A DNA stretch of 18,531 nt. Source: an uncultured Veillonella sp. (GTDB lineage Bacteria; Bacillota; Negativicutes; Veillonellales; Veillonellaceae). Under the pieces are notes generated by a model. It had not been told where the DNA came from and did no database searches. It saw only the letters and a program-made list of their open reading frames with translations. The stretch covers positions 1 through 18,531 of the forward strand of contig CAKQBP010000006.1 of NCBI GenBank assembly GCA_934216375.1. Direction: 5' to 3'. Shown piece by piece: positions 7,196 through 15,135 of the stretch; position 1 is the first letter of the stretch; each line of letters starts with the position of its first letter. Both the position numbers and the translations under genes were made by a program.

Positions 7196-7504
7196 ATGTG
7201 CAAAGATTGTGGTTGTGGCGAAGATAATGGCGTTGTAACAAAGGTATTTACCGTTCCGGGGATGATGTGCAACAACTGTAAAGAAACAGTTGAAGGGGCA
7301 TCTCTAGGTTTACCTGGAGTATTAAGTGCAGAAGTAGATTTGCCAGAAAAGACGGCTACCGTTTCTTTTGATCCAACAAAAGCATCTGTAGAAGTTATTA
7401 CAAAAGCCATTGAACGAACTGGCTTTGAAGTGGCAGGCGTTACAGACGGTGTACAAAAACATAGTCATGGATTACTAGGCACTTTGAAACGTCTCTTCAA
7501 ATAA
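7196..7504 (+). CDS. Heavy-metal-associated (HMA) domain protein, CopZ-like
   Basis: A 102-residue protein with a central HMA ferredoxin-like domain (about residues 14-82). The metal loop is PGMMCNNC, with Cys25 and Cys28 as ligands of the GMxCxxC motif that binds Cu(I) or similar soft metals. It is longer than a plain CopZ chaperone (about 70 residues). It has an N-terminal cysteine cluster, MCKDCGCG (Cys2, 5, 7), which could bind metal or be lost on maturation, and a C-terminal tail with HSHG and a basic end. AGGAGG precedes the ATG. No P-type ATPase or copper regulator is adjacent. A role in copper buffering or delivery is inferred from the domain; the tatA link may be incidental. Confidence 0.85.
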   Translation: MCKDCGCGEDNGVVTKVFTVPGMMCNNCKETVEGASLGLPGVLSAEVDLPEKTATVSFDPTKASVEVITKAIERTGFEVAGVTDGVQKHSHGLLGTLKRLFK

Positions 7505-7517
7505 TCGAACCGATGGA

Positions 7518-7554
7518 GCTGTATTGAAACCTTGTTTCGATGCAGCCCTTTTTT
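7518..7554 (+). terminator. Intrinsic terminator of the pgl-tatA-HMA operon
   Basis: GCTGTATTGAAAC at 7518-7530 pairs with 7534-7546 (13 pairs, two G-U) around a CTT loop. CC and six T follow. The cupin start lies only 18 bases later, so the cupin either depends on readthrough or has a weak promoter here (TTGTTT 7532-7537, TTTAAA 7556-7561). Confidence 0.9.
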
Positions 7555-7572
7555 GTTTAAAGAGGTAATACG

Positions 7573-8016
7573 ATGATACGTAAGTTTGATGCTAAAAATT
7601 TTAAGTGGGATGGTATTGAAACCTTGGTTTATAAACAAGATGGTAGTCCTTTTAAAGATGTAACACGTCAAGTATTATACGATGGTGCTTATGATATTCC
7701 CTGTCAATTCCGCTATTTTGAATGTTTGCCAGGGGGATATTCTACCTTAGAGTATCACGATCATACCCATATGGTTATGATATTCCGCGGCAAAGGGCAA
7801 GTCTTATTGGGTGATGAAATCCACGATGTAGAAGCTGGTGACTTTATCGAAATTCCAGGCAAAACAATTCATCAATTCCGTGCTAATAAGGGCGATTATA
7901 TTGGTTTTCTTTGTTTGGTAAATCAAGACCGGGATAAGGTGAAATTATTATCCCCTGAAGAGATGGAAATGTTACGAGCAAATCCTAAAATCAAAGAATT
8001 CTTGGAAAGTTGTTGA
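7573..8016 (+). CDS. Cupin domain protein
   Basis: A 147-residue single-domain cupin. The first cupin motif is PGGYSTLEYHDHTHMVMIFRG, giving His62, His64 and His66, with no glutamate at the usual place. The second motif is GDFIEIPGKTIHQF, with His100 as a metal ligand. The fold should be a small beta-barrel holding one divalent metal, acting either as a sensor or binder or as an enzyme such as an isomerase or dioxygenase. The ATG has AGAGG seven bases upstream. Only 16 bases separate it from the carboxylate transporter, so the two are probably cotranscribed and the cupin may act on, or sense, the transported acid. The exact function is unknown. Confidence 0.85.
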   Translation: MIRKFDAKNFKWDGIETLVYKQDGSPFKDVTRQVLYDGAYDIPCQFRYFECLPGGYSTLEYHDHTHMVMIFRGKGQVLLGDEIHDVEAGDFIEIPGKTIHQFRANKGDYIGFLCLVNQDRDKVKLLSPEEMEMLRANPKIKEFLESC

Positions 8017-8032
8017 GTCTGGTGGAGGTTCT

Positions 8033-9436
8033 ATGAATACTTTTACACGAGCGGCCCTTACCGTTTTAGTGGGCCTCGTCATTTGGTTTTTACCTCATAC
8101 AGAGGCAATCAAGCCTGAAGGTTGGCATTTATTAGCTATCTTTACGGCTACTATTGTGGGTTTTATCTTGCGACCTTGGCCAACGGGCATTATGGCGCTT
8201 TTTGGTATTGTTGTAGCCGTAGCCACTAATTCCATCACTATGGTACAGGCTCTAGGTGGCTATGCAGAGGCGAATGTGTGGCTTATCGTAGCGGCCGTAT
8301 TCTTTTCACGAGGTATTATTAATTCTGGCCTTGGTAAGCGTATTGCGTACACCTTGATTCGCTCTTTTGGCACAAGCTCATTAAAGCTTGCCTATGCGTT
8401 GGCTTGTACGGACTTGATTATTTCTCCAGCTACACCATCTAATACGGCGCGTGGCGGTGGTATCGTATTCCCCATCGTACAAAATATTTCCTTAGCTTTT
8501 GGTTCTGAACCTTATGGTAATACGGCCCGCCGCATTGGGGCGTACTTGATGACGACGGCACATACTATTAACACTATTACTGTGACGATCTTCTTGACCG
8601 CATGTAGCGGTAATTTGCTTATTACGTCTTTAGGTGCTAAACTGTTTGGCTATGATATATCTTGGTGGGAATGGTTCCAGGCAGGTGTCATTCCTGGTGT
8701 GATTTGTATGATTTTGATGCCTTGGTTTATCTATAAAATCTATCCACCAGAAATCAAGGAAACACCAGAGGCTGCTGCAATGGCTCAAAAAGAACTAGAG
8801 GCTCTTGGACCTATTACGAAGGCTGAAATTTCTGTTGCTATTATCTTTGTACTTTGCATTTTGCTTTGGGCGACAGCGATTTGGACTAAGCTTCATCCTA
8901 CAGCTGTTGCGATGATGGGGGTTCTGGCGTGTGTTGTGACTGGATCTCTTAGGTGGGAGGATATCTTGGGTGAACGCACCGGTTGGGATATCCTTATCTG
9001 GATGGGCACGCTTGTCGGCATGGCTGGACTTCTTGGTAAACTTGGTGTAGTAGCTGTGTTTGCAGACTTTATAAGTCAACATTTAGCTGGCTTTGACTGG
9101 TTCTGGGCGTCCTTTATCATTTCCGCTACCTTTGTGTACTCTCAGTACTTCTTTGCCAGTGGTACGGCGCGTATTACAGCTTTATTCTCTGCCTTTGCAG
9201 CTATTTTAGTGGCGATGGGGGCTCCTATTCCGTTTACAATATTGCTCTTTGGTTTGATGAACAGCCCTGGCTGTACATTGACTCACTATAGTTCAGGTGT
9301 AACACCGATTTTCTTCGGTGCTGGTTATGTGCCACAAGGTACGTGGTGGCGCGTAGGCCTTGCCATTTCTGTGGTAAGTTTCCTCATTCATTTCTGGGGC
9401 GGCACTTTTGGCATGTGGCTCTTTGGTATTTTATAA
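8033..9436 (+). CDS. DASS-family dicarboxylate/anion transporter (CitT/TtdT-like)
   Basis: A 467-residue integral membrane protein of the divalent anion:sodium symporter family. The two substrate-binding repeats are visible: PSNTARGGG with Ser136-Asn137-Thr138, and the matching FASGTAR with Ser376-Gly377-Thr378. The first repeat is closest to the plant 2-oxoglutarate/malate carrier and the bacterial CitT/TtdT exchangers, which swap di- or tricarboxylates such as citrate, tartrate, succinate or malate. GGAGG precedes the ATG. It sits in a two-gene unit with the cupin. In an organism that lives on lactate and dicarboxylates, uptake of malate, fumarate or succinate would make sense, but the substrate is inferred. 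An excellent terminator follows. Confidence 0.92.
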   Translation: MNTFTRAALTVLVGLVIWFLPHTEAIKPEGWHLLAIFTATIVGFILRPWPTGIMALFGIVVAVATNSITMVQALGGYAEANVWLIVAAVFFSRGIINSGLGKRIAYTLIRSFGTSSLKLAYALACTDLIISPATPSNTARGGGIVFPIVQNISLAFGSEPYGNTARRIGAYLMTTAHTINTITVTIFLTACSGNLLITSLGAKLFGYDISWWEWFQAGVIPGVICMILMPWFIYKIYPPEIKETPEAAAMAQKELEALGPITKAEISVAIIFVLCILLWATAIWTKLHPTAVAMMGVLACVVTGSLRWEDILGERTGWDILIWMGTLVGMAGLLGKLGVVAVFADFISQHLAGFDWFWASFIISATFVYSQYFFASGTARITALFSAFAAILVAMGAPIPFTILLFGLMNSPGCTLTHYSSGVTPIFFGAGYVPQGTWWRVGLAISVVSFLIHFWGGTFGMWLFGIL

Positions 9437-9443
9437 TATATTC

Positions 9444-9470
9444 AATCCCTCACTACGGTGAGGGATTTTT
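9444..9470 (+). terminator. Intrinsic terminator of the cupin-DASS operon
   Basis: A perfect 10-base-pair stem, 9444-9453 with 9458-9467, capped by TACG. C(UACG)G is a stable UNCG tetraloop. A T-run ends at 9470. Confidence 0.95.
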
Positions 9471-9567
9471 CTTGTTATATCTATATTTTTTATACCTTAC
9501 TAGGTTTGCTATAGTTTTTGGGTATGGTGAACTTCATAAAAAAACTATGATGAATCTATAGAATTTA

Positions 9568-9595
9568 TTGTGAATTATCTTGCGCGGGATAATAT
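9568..9595 (+). promoter_or_regulatory. Possible promoter of the ilv leader and operon, with overlapping palindrome
   Basis: TTGTGA at 9568-9573 and TAATAT at 9590-9595 are 16 bases apart. An inverted repeat, ATTATC 9574-9579 with GATAAT 9588-9593, lies in the spacer and overlaps the -10 box, so a repressor bound there would block transcription. The match is moderate. No better promoter is seen between this point and ilvD. Confidence 0.4.
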
Positions 9596-9648
9596 AACGT
9601 GTTATTATTATTCCGTGATTAATATTACAGAATATTTTAGGAGGAAAC

Positions 9649-9780
9649 ATGTTAGGTTTAGTCATTAGCTTATTGATTATTGCGCTAGTCGTGATTATTA
9701 ATGACATTCGAATTATGAACAACAACTTAACACGTTTTTGTCTTAGAAGTTCCGCGAATGGTTTAATATACAATCAATAA
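9649..9780 (+). CDS. 43-residue Ile/Leu/Val-rich peptide, candidate ilv leader peptide
   Basis: A short ORF with AGGAGG at 9639-9644, four bases before ATG. The peptide begins MLGLVISLLIIALVVII, so 13 of residues 2-17 are Ile, Leu or Val; Ile20 and Ile22 follow, then a polar tail with two Arg-flanked turns and the end GLIYNQ. The run VISLLIIALVVII is close in style to the E. coli ilvL leader (VISLVVISVVVIII). It lies 191 bases upstream of ilvD with an intrinsic terminator between them. I see two readings. One is a leader peptide whose translation senses charged branched-chain tRNAs and sets readthrough into ilvD. The other is a real small membrane protein with one N-terminal helix. The context favours the first, but composition alone cannot separate them. 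Confidence 0.65.
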   Translation: MLGLVISLLIIALVVIINDIRIMNNNLTRFCLRSSANGLIYNQ

Positions 9781-9897
9781 GATTTGACTATATGGTTTGT
9801 TTCTTATGTGTATATTTTCCAAGGGGTACATAGGATTATTTATGTATATAGGAATTCTGTAAACAAAAGGAATATCATTTGTAAACTTTTAAGACGA
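9738..9897 (+). promoter_or_regulatory. Candidate antiterminator helix of the ilv leader
   Basis: Bases 9738-9751, inside codons 30-35 of the small ORF, pair with 9884-9897 over 14 consecutive positions (3 G-C, 9 A-U, 2 G-U). The 3' half covers 9891-9897, the first seven bases of the terminator 5' arm, so the two folds exclude each other. Two smaller helices nest inside: 9796-9802 with 9861-9867, and 9827-9832 with 9841-9846. All are A-U rich. No energy calculation was done. Confidence 0.45.
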
Positions 9898-9919
9898 TTC
9901 ATTGGAATCGTCTTTTTTT
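9891..9919 (+). terminator. Intrinsic terminator/attenuator directly upstream of ilvD
   Basis: AAGACGATTC 9891-9900 pairs perfectly with GAATCGTCTT 9905-9914 around an ATTG loop, followed by T to 9919. The ilvD start is only 52 bases further on and no promoter is visible between them. Transcription of ilvD must therefore cross this terminator, which is what an attenuator would require. Confidence 0.9.
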
Positions 9920-9971
9920 ATGCGTCGTGAAAGCTGTCCAAGTGGATGCTTTCAAAAGTGAGGAGATTAAC

Positions 9972-11642
9972 ATGAGTTGTAGAAGTGACAATTTGAAAAC
10001 AGGCGTAGCACGTGCACCACACAGATCTTTATTAAAAGCTCTGGGTTTTGTTGATGAAGAAATGGGTAGACCAGTCATCGGTATTGCCAACTCTTTCAAT
10101 GAAATCATCCCTGGTCACGTAGGCCTGAAAAATATTGTACAAGCCGTAAAAGACGGTATCCGCAACGCAGGTGGTGTGCCAATCGAGTTCAATACTATCG
10201 GTATTTGCGATGGTTTGGCAATGAACCATATCGGCATGAAATACTCCTTAGTTACACGTAATATCATTGCAGATTCTATCGAAGCTACTGCTATGGCTAC
10301 ACCATTTGATGCGATGGTATTCATTCCAAATTGCGATAAGGTAGTGCCAGGCATGTTGATTGCAGCTGCTCGCCTTAATATCCCATCTGTATTCGTATCT
10401 GGTGGGGCCATGCTCGCTGGTGTACATAAAGGTAAAAAAATTGGTTTGTCCGACGTATTCGAAGCCGTAGGCAAACATCAAACTGGTGAAATGGATGATG
10501 CTGAGTTAGCTGATATCGAAAATACGGCATGTCCTACATGTGGTTCTTGCTCTGGTATGTATACGGCAAATACAATGAACTGCTTAACAGAAGCTCTCGG
10601 TATGGGCCTTCCTGGCAATGGTACAATCCCAGCGGTATATTCTGAACGTTTGCGTTTAGCTAAGTTAGCTGGTATGCAAGCGGTAGAGGTATTAAAAGCA
10701 AACCTTCGCCCTAAAGATATTATGACTCGTGAAGCTTTTGAAAATGCGGTAGCTCTTGATATGGCTTTGGGTGGCTCCTCTAATACGGCGCTTCATTTAC
10801 CGGCTATTGCTCACGAAGCAGGTGTACCACTATCCTTAGACGATTTCGATCGCATCGCCCAAAATACACCTCAATTATCTAAATTATCACCATCTGGTGT
10901 ATACTTCATCGAAGACTTGTACGCTGCAGGTGGTGTATCTGCGGTGTTGAAACGTTTAGCAGAAAATGGTCGCCTTCATACAGATTGCAAAACTGTTGCT
11001 CTTAAAACACAAGGTGAAATTGCAGCGGCAGCTCATATTGTGGATGAAGATGTTATTCACCCATGGGATAATCCAGTACATGAAACTGGTGGTATCGCGG
11101 TTCTTAAAGGTAACCTTGCTGTAGATGGTTCCGTTGTAAAAGCCGGTGCCGTAGATGCAGATATGCTTGTTCATTCTGGTCCAGCAAAGGTATTCAATAG
11201 TGAAGAAGAAGCGGTTGAAGCTATCACAGGCGGTAAAATCGTAAAAGGTGATGTTGTAGTTATCCGTTACGAAGGACCTAAAGGCGGCCCTGGTATGCGT
11301 GAAATGTTGACACCAACATCTATGATTGCTGGTATGGGTCTCGATAAAGATGTAGCATTATTGACAGATGGACGCTTCTCTGGTGCTACTCGTGGTGCAT
11401 CCATCGGACACGTATCTCCAGAAGCAGCTGCAGGCGGTACCATTGCTATCGTTGAAAATGGTGATATTATCAACATCGATATTCCAAACGGTAAATTGGA
11501 ACTAGCTGTATCTGATGATGAAATCGCTCGTCGTAAAGCTGCATTGAAACCATTCAAATCCAATGTAACTGGATATCTTAAAAAATACGCTCTTCACGTA
11601 TCCTCTGCTGCACAAGGTGCTATCGAAGTATTTGAAGACTAA
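9972..11642 (+). CDS. ilvD: Dihydroxy-acid dehydratase
   Basis: A 556-residue IlvD/Edd-family dehydratase that converts 2,3-dihydroxy-3-methylbutanoate and its ethyl homologue to the 2-oxo acids of valine and isoleucine synthesis. Iron-sulphur ligands are visible in PNCDK (Cys121) and [14 protein letters not shown] (Cys187, 190, 193). Other family blocks are [27 protein letters not shown] and GGAMLAG. Start choice: the frame is open back to 9927, but the ATG at 9972 has AGGAG at 9961-9965 and gives the usual [20 protein letters not shown] start. The protein is oxygen-sensitive in many bacteria, which suits an anaerobe. It is the first enzyme gene of the operon and lies behind the attenuator-like terminator. 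Confidence 0.97.
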   Translation: MSCRSDNLKTGVARAPHRSLLKALGFVDEEMGRPVIGIANSFNEIIPGHVGLKNIVQAVKDGIRNAGGVPIEFNTIGICDGLAMNHIGMKYSLVTRNIIADSIEATAMATPFDAMVFIPNCDKVVPGMLIAAARLNIPSVFVSGGAMLAGVHKGKKIGLSDVFEAVGKHQTGEMDDAELADIENTACPTCGSCSGMYTANTMNCLTEALGMGLPGNGTIPAVYSERLRLAKLAGMQAVEVLKANLRPKDIMTREAFENAVALDMALGGSSNTALHLPAIAHEAGVPLSLDDFDRIAQNTPQLSKLSPSGVYFIEDLYAAGGVSAVLKRLAENGRLHTDCKTVALKTQGEIAAAAHIVDEDVIHPWDNPVHETGGIAVLKGNLAVDGSVVKAGAVDADMLVHSGPAKVFNSEEEAVEAITGGKIVKGDVVVIRYEGPKGGPGMREMLTPTSMIAGMGLDKDVALLTDGRFSGATRGASIGHVSPEAAAGGTIAIVENGDIINIDIPNGKLELAVSDDEIARRKAALKPFKSNVTGYLKKYALHVSSAAQGAIEVFED

Positions 11643-11684
11643 TACTAGACTTTCATTTAATACTAACTAGAGGAGATAGTGTAC

Positions 11685-12908
11685 ATGCACAAATTATATG
11701 ATTTTATGGAGGCTCGAGAGCGATTAAGCACAATCACGGTGAAAACGAAATTGCTTCACAGCGATGTGTTCTCCGACGAGTGTGGCAATGATGTATATAT
11801 CAAGCCAGAAAACTTACAAATAACAGGTTCTTTTAAGGTTCGTGGAGCTTATAATAAAATTGCAAAGCTGACAGAAGAAGAAAAGGCGCGCGGTGTTATC
11901 GCTGCGTCTGCTGGTAATCATGCACAAGGCGTGGCCCTTGCTGCGAAACGCCTTGGCATTAAAGCGACTATTGTTATGCCGAAACACACGCCTCTTATAA
12001 AGGTTAATGCAACAAAACAGTACGGCGCAGATGTCGTATTACATGGTGAAATCTATGATGAAGCTTACCAAAAAGCGATGGAACTCCAACAAGAACATGG
12101 TTATGTGTTCGTCCATCCCTTCGATGATGAAGATGTAATTGAAGGGCAAGGGACAATTGCTCTCGAGGTTCTCGATGAACTTCCTGATGCAGATGTAATG
12201 CTTGTTCCTGTTGGGGGCGGTGGTATCGTATCTGGTATTGCGGCAGCGGCAAAGTTAAAAAATCCCCGCGTTAAGATTATCGGTGTAGAGCCTGAAGGGG
12301 CCGCAAGTGCAATCGCTGCATTAAAGGCTGATCATCCGGTACCACTCGATGAAGTGGCGACGATTGCTGATGGTACGGCAGTACGCCAAATTGGTGAAAC
12401 TACATTAGAATATATCAAGCAATATGTAGATGACATTATTACTGTTTCAGACTACGAATTGATGGAAGCATTCCTGTTGCTTGTTGAAAAACATAAATTA
12501 GTAGCAGAAAATTCCGGTATTTTGCCACTTGCTGGTCTCAAGAAATTAGAGTGCCGCGGTAAAAAGGTGGTAGCTATCGTTAGTGGAGGTAATATCGACG
12601 TACTTACTATATCGTCCATGATTAATAAAGGTCTCGTATTGCGTGGTCGTATCTTTACCTTCTCCGTTAACCTTCCTGATAAACCAGGCCAGTTAGTGGC
12701 TGTATCTCAAATGTTAGCTGATGCAGATGCAAATGTTATTAAACTCGACCATAATCAGTTCAAAAACCTTGATCGTTTCCATGAAGTGGAATTGCAAGTA
12801 ACGGTAGAAACAAATGGTGAAGAGCACATCCAACACATTATTGATACTTTCAAACATAATGGCTACATTATTAAACGTTTAAATTCCAGCGAGATATTGT
12901 CTGAATAG
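11685..12908 (+). CDS. ilvA: Threonine ammonia-lyase (threonine dehydratase)
   Basis: A 407-residue PLP enzyme that deaminates threonine to 2-oxobutyrate, the entry to isoleucine. The PLP lysine is Lys51 in GSFKVRGAYNK, with SAGNHAQG at 75-82 and the phosphate-binding glycine loop PVGGGGIVSG near 175-184. Residues from about 322 to the end form a single ACT-like regulatory domain (RIFTFSVNLPDKPGQL). This is the short threonine dehydratase form with one C-terminal ACT domain, unlike the two-domain E. coli IlvA. Its position in an ilv operon favours a biosynthetic role, though the same form can be catabolic. A GTG at 11679 is in frame, but AGGAG at 11671-11675 is well spaced only for ATG 11685. 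Confidence 0.95.
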   Translation: MHKLYDFMEARERLSTITVKTKLLHSDVFSDECGNDVYIKPENLQITGSFKVRGAYNKIAKLTEEEKARGVIAASAGNHAQGVALAAKRLGIKATIVMPKHTPLIKVNATKQYGADVVLHGEIYDEAYQKAMELQQEHGYVFVHPFDDEDVIEGQGTIALEVLDELPDADVMLVPVGGGGIVSGIAAAAKLKNPRVKIIGVEPEGAASAIAALKADHPVPLDEVATIADGTAVRQIGETTLEYIKQYVDDIITVSDYELMEAFLLLVEKHKLVAENSGILPLAGLKKLECRGKKVVAIVSGGNIDVLTISSMINKGLVLRGRIFTFSVNLPDKPGQLVAVSQMLADADANVIKLDHNQFKNLDRFHEVELQVTVETNGEEHIQHIIDTFKHNGYIIKRLNSSEILSE

Positions 12909-12926
12909 CTGGGTGAAAGGTTTCCT

Positions 12927-14636
12927 ATGAGCGCAGAAACAATCAATGGGGCACGCATTGTCCTTGAAACATTGCATCGCCTTGGTGTAACCGATATGTT
13001 CGGCTATCCAGGTGGCGCGGTAATTCCAATTTATGATGAAATATATAGTTTCCCTGAAATTAAACATTACTTTGTTCGCCATGAACAAGGTGCTGCACAT
13101 GCGGCAGATGGCTATGCTCGCGTATCTGGTCGCGTAGGTGTATGTCTTGCTACGTCTGGTCCTGGCGCAACGAATCTTGTGACAGGTATTATGACTGCGT
13201 ACATGGATTCCGTACCTATGGTGGCCATTACTGGTCAGGTTGGACGGCCCTTTATCGGTAAGGACTCCTTTCAAGAGGCGGATATCCAAGGTATTACGAT
13301 GCCTATAACCAAGCATAACTATCTTGTTCAAGATATTCATGATTTGCCTCGCATCATTAAAGAGGCGTACTTTATTGCTGGCACGGGTCGCCCAGGCCCT
13401 GTACTCATCGATATTCCAAAGGATATTCAAACAGAAAAAATATCCATGGCGGAATACAACAAATTGTACGAAGTACCTATTCATCTTGAAGGCTATGATC
13501 CAACCTATAAAGGTCATCAAGGTCAAATCAAAAAAGCAGCTACTCTCATCAAAAACGCAAAGCGCCCACTTATCATTGCTGGGGCAGGTGTATTGAAGTC
13601 TGGCGCTATGGATGAGCTTAAAGAATTAGCTGAAAAGGCTCAAATCCCGGTGACGAATACATTAGTTGGTCTTGGTGGCTTCCCAGGAGATCACGAATTA
13701 GCTCTTGGCATGGTTGGTATGCACGGTTCTGTAGCCGCTAATAATAGTACAGATGAGGCAGATCTCGTGATTGCTGCAGGGATTCGTTTCCATGACCGCA
13801 TCACAGGCCATCCAGATTTCTTCTGTAAAAAAGCTAAAATCATCCATATTGATATCGACCCAGCTGAAATTGATAAGAATGTTACAATCAACGTGCCTAT
13901 CGTAGGGGATTTAAAACAGGTATTAACGGAGCTTAATGCTCTTGTAGAGCCTACAACTCATGAAGCGTGGCTTGAGCAAATCCGAGAATGGCAAGCGGAA
14001 TATCCTATGGTAATCCCTGAGTCTAAAAATGGTGTATTACATGCACAATATGTGTTATCTGAGCTTAATAAAATTGCCAAGGATGATGCCATAATCGTAA
14101 GTGATGTAGGTCAACATCAAATGTGGGCGGCTCAATTCTTAACTCATAAAAAACCTCATACTATCGTTACCTCTGGCGGTGCGGGTACCATGGGGTATGG
14201 CTTGCCGGCGGCTATCGGTGCTCAAGTAGGGGCGCCTAAGAAACAGGTTATCCTCGTTGTCGGTGATGGTGGATTCCAGATGACTTGTGAAGAGCTCATG
14301 ATGGTGCGCCAATATAATTTGCCAATTAAGATTGTTATTATTAATAATGGCTATCTTGGTATGGTTCGTCAATGGCAAGAAATATTCAATGATAGACGCT
14401 ACTCCTATGTAGATTTGGAAGTGAGTCCGAACTTCTTGAAACTCGCAGATGCATTTGACTTGAAAGCAGCTCGTCTAGATAATGTTGAAACTTTCAATAA
14501 AGAATTTAAATCATACATTACATCGGATGAAAGCATTGTCTTGGATTGTCGCGTTGAACGAGAGGATAATGTATTACCAATGATTCCAGCAGGCGGCACG
14601 ATAAGCGGTATGATGGGGAAGAAAGGGGTGCTATAA
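12927..14636 (+). CDS. ilvB: Acetolactate synthase (AHAS) large subunit
   Basis: A 569-residue thiamine diphosphate enzyme that condenses pyruvate with pyruvate or 2-oxobutyrate. The catalytic glutamate is Glu53 in RHEQGAAHAADGYARVSG. The TPP/Mg motif runs from GDGGF (446-450) to Asn473-Asn474 in NNGYLGMVRQWQ, the GDG...NN spacing of the family. The QWQ and the FAD-region residues fit biosynthetic AHAS rather than catabolic AlsS, and the small regulatory subunit follows directly. The ribosome site is weak (GAAAGG), so translation may be coupled to ilvA, which ends 18 bases earlier. Its stop overlaps the ilvN start as TAATG. Confidence 0.97.
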   Translation: MSAETINGARIVLETLHRLGVTDMFGYPGGAVIPIYDEIYSFPEIKHYFVRHEQGAAHAADGYARVSGRVGVCLATSGPGATNLVTGIMTAYMDSVPMVAITGQVGRPFIGKDSFQEADIQGITMPITKHNYLVQDIHDLPRIIKEAYFIAGTGRPGPVLIDIPKDIQTEKISMAEYNKLYEVPIHLEGYDPTYKGHQGQIKKAATLIKNAKRPLIIAGAGVLKSGAMDELKELAEKAQIPVTNTLVGLGGFPGDHELALGMVGMHGSVAANNSTDEADLVIAAGIRFHDRITGHPDFFCKKAKIIHIDIDPAEIDKNVTINVPIVGDLKQVLTELNALVEPTTHEAWLEQIREWQAEYPMVIPESKNGVLHAQYVLSELNKIAKDDAIIVSDVGQHQMWAAQFLTHKKPHTIVTSGGAGTMGYGLPAAIGAQVGAPKKQVILVVGDGGFQMTCEELMMVRQYNLPIKIVIINNGYLGMVRQWQEIFNDRRYSYVDLEVSPNFLKLADAFDLKAARLDNVETFNKEFKSYITSDESIVLDCRVEREDNVLPMIPAGGTISGMMGKKGVL

Positions 14637-15124
14637 TGGCGAAAGAACATCAAGTCTTAATCATTGCAAAAAATGCACCAGGTATTGGTACACGTATTTT
14701 GGCACTCTTTAACCGTCGTGGCTTTAACGTTACAAAAATGACATCTGGTATTACAAATCAGCCAGGTTATGCACGTATTACTATTACTGTAGAGGCCGAT
14801 GACCGAATTCTCGATCAAGTGCAAAAACAAATCTACAAGCTTATCGATGTTGTTAAGGTTAAAGTGTTTGAAGATCATGATGTGGTATGCCGTGAGTTAA
14901 TGCTTATCAAGGTAAAAGCATCTGCTTCCACAAGATCACAAATTGTACAGATTGCTGATGTATATCGTGGTAATGTGTTAGATATTTCTCCTACATCTAT
15001 GATTATTGAAGTCATTGGCAGTGTAGAAAAATTACGTGGCTTCATTCAAATTATGGAAACTTATGGTATTCTTGAAATTGCCAAAACAGGTATCACCGCT
15101 ATGAGTCGCGGAGAAAAAATGTAG
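14636..15124 (+). CDS. ilvN: Acetolactate synthase small (regulatory) subunit
   Basis: A 162-residue AHAS regulatory subunit of the IlvH/IlvN long form. An N-terminal ACT domain (about residues 5-78, with HQVLIIAKNAPGIGTRILALFNRRGFNV) binds valine for feedback inhibition. The C-terminal half (RELMLIKVKASASTRSQIVQIADVYRGNVLDISPTSMIIEVIG) contacts the catalytic subunit. The ATG overlaps the ilvB stop by one base, so the two subunits are probably made by coupled translation in fixed ratio. An ABC ATPase gene follows 11 bases later. Confidence 0.96.
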   Translation: MAKEHQVLIIAKNAPGIGTRILALFNRRGFNVTKMTSGITNQPGYARITITVEADDRILDQVQKQIYKLIDVVKVKVFEDHDVVCRELMLIKVKASASTRSQIVQIADVYRGNVLDISPTSMIIEVIGSVEKLRGFIQIMETYGILEIAKTGITAMSRGEKM

Positions 15125-15135
15125 GAGCTGATAAC

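Noticed and set aside
9343..9561. 72-codon ORF over the end of the transporter gene
   Set aside because: It overlaps the DASS coding sequence in another frame and runs through its terminator; its hydrophobicity is inherited from the overlapping gene.
9781..9971. T-box riboswitch upstream of ilvD
   Set aside because: No AGGGTGGNACCGCG-like T-box sequence and no long stem I with specifier loop is visible; only a simple terminator is present.
9927..9971. N-terminal extension of IlvD
   Set aside because: The added residues do not fit the family and the AGGAG site serves the ATG at 9972.
12879..13526. 215-codon reverse-strand ORF within ilvB
   Set aside because: It is antisense to the well supported ilvB gene, has no recognisable domain and no ribosome site.
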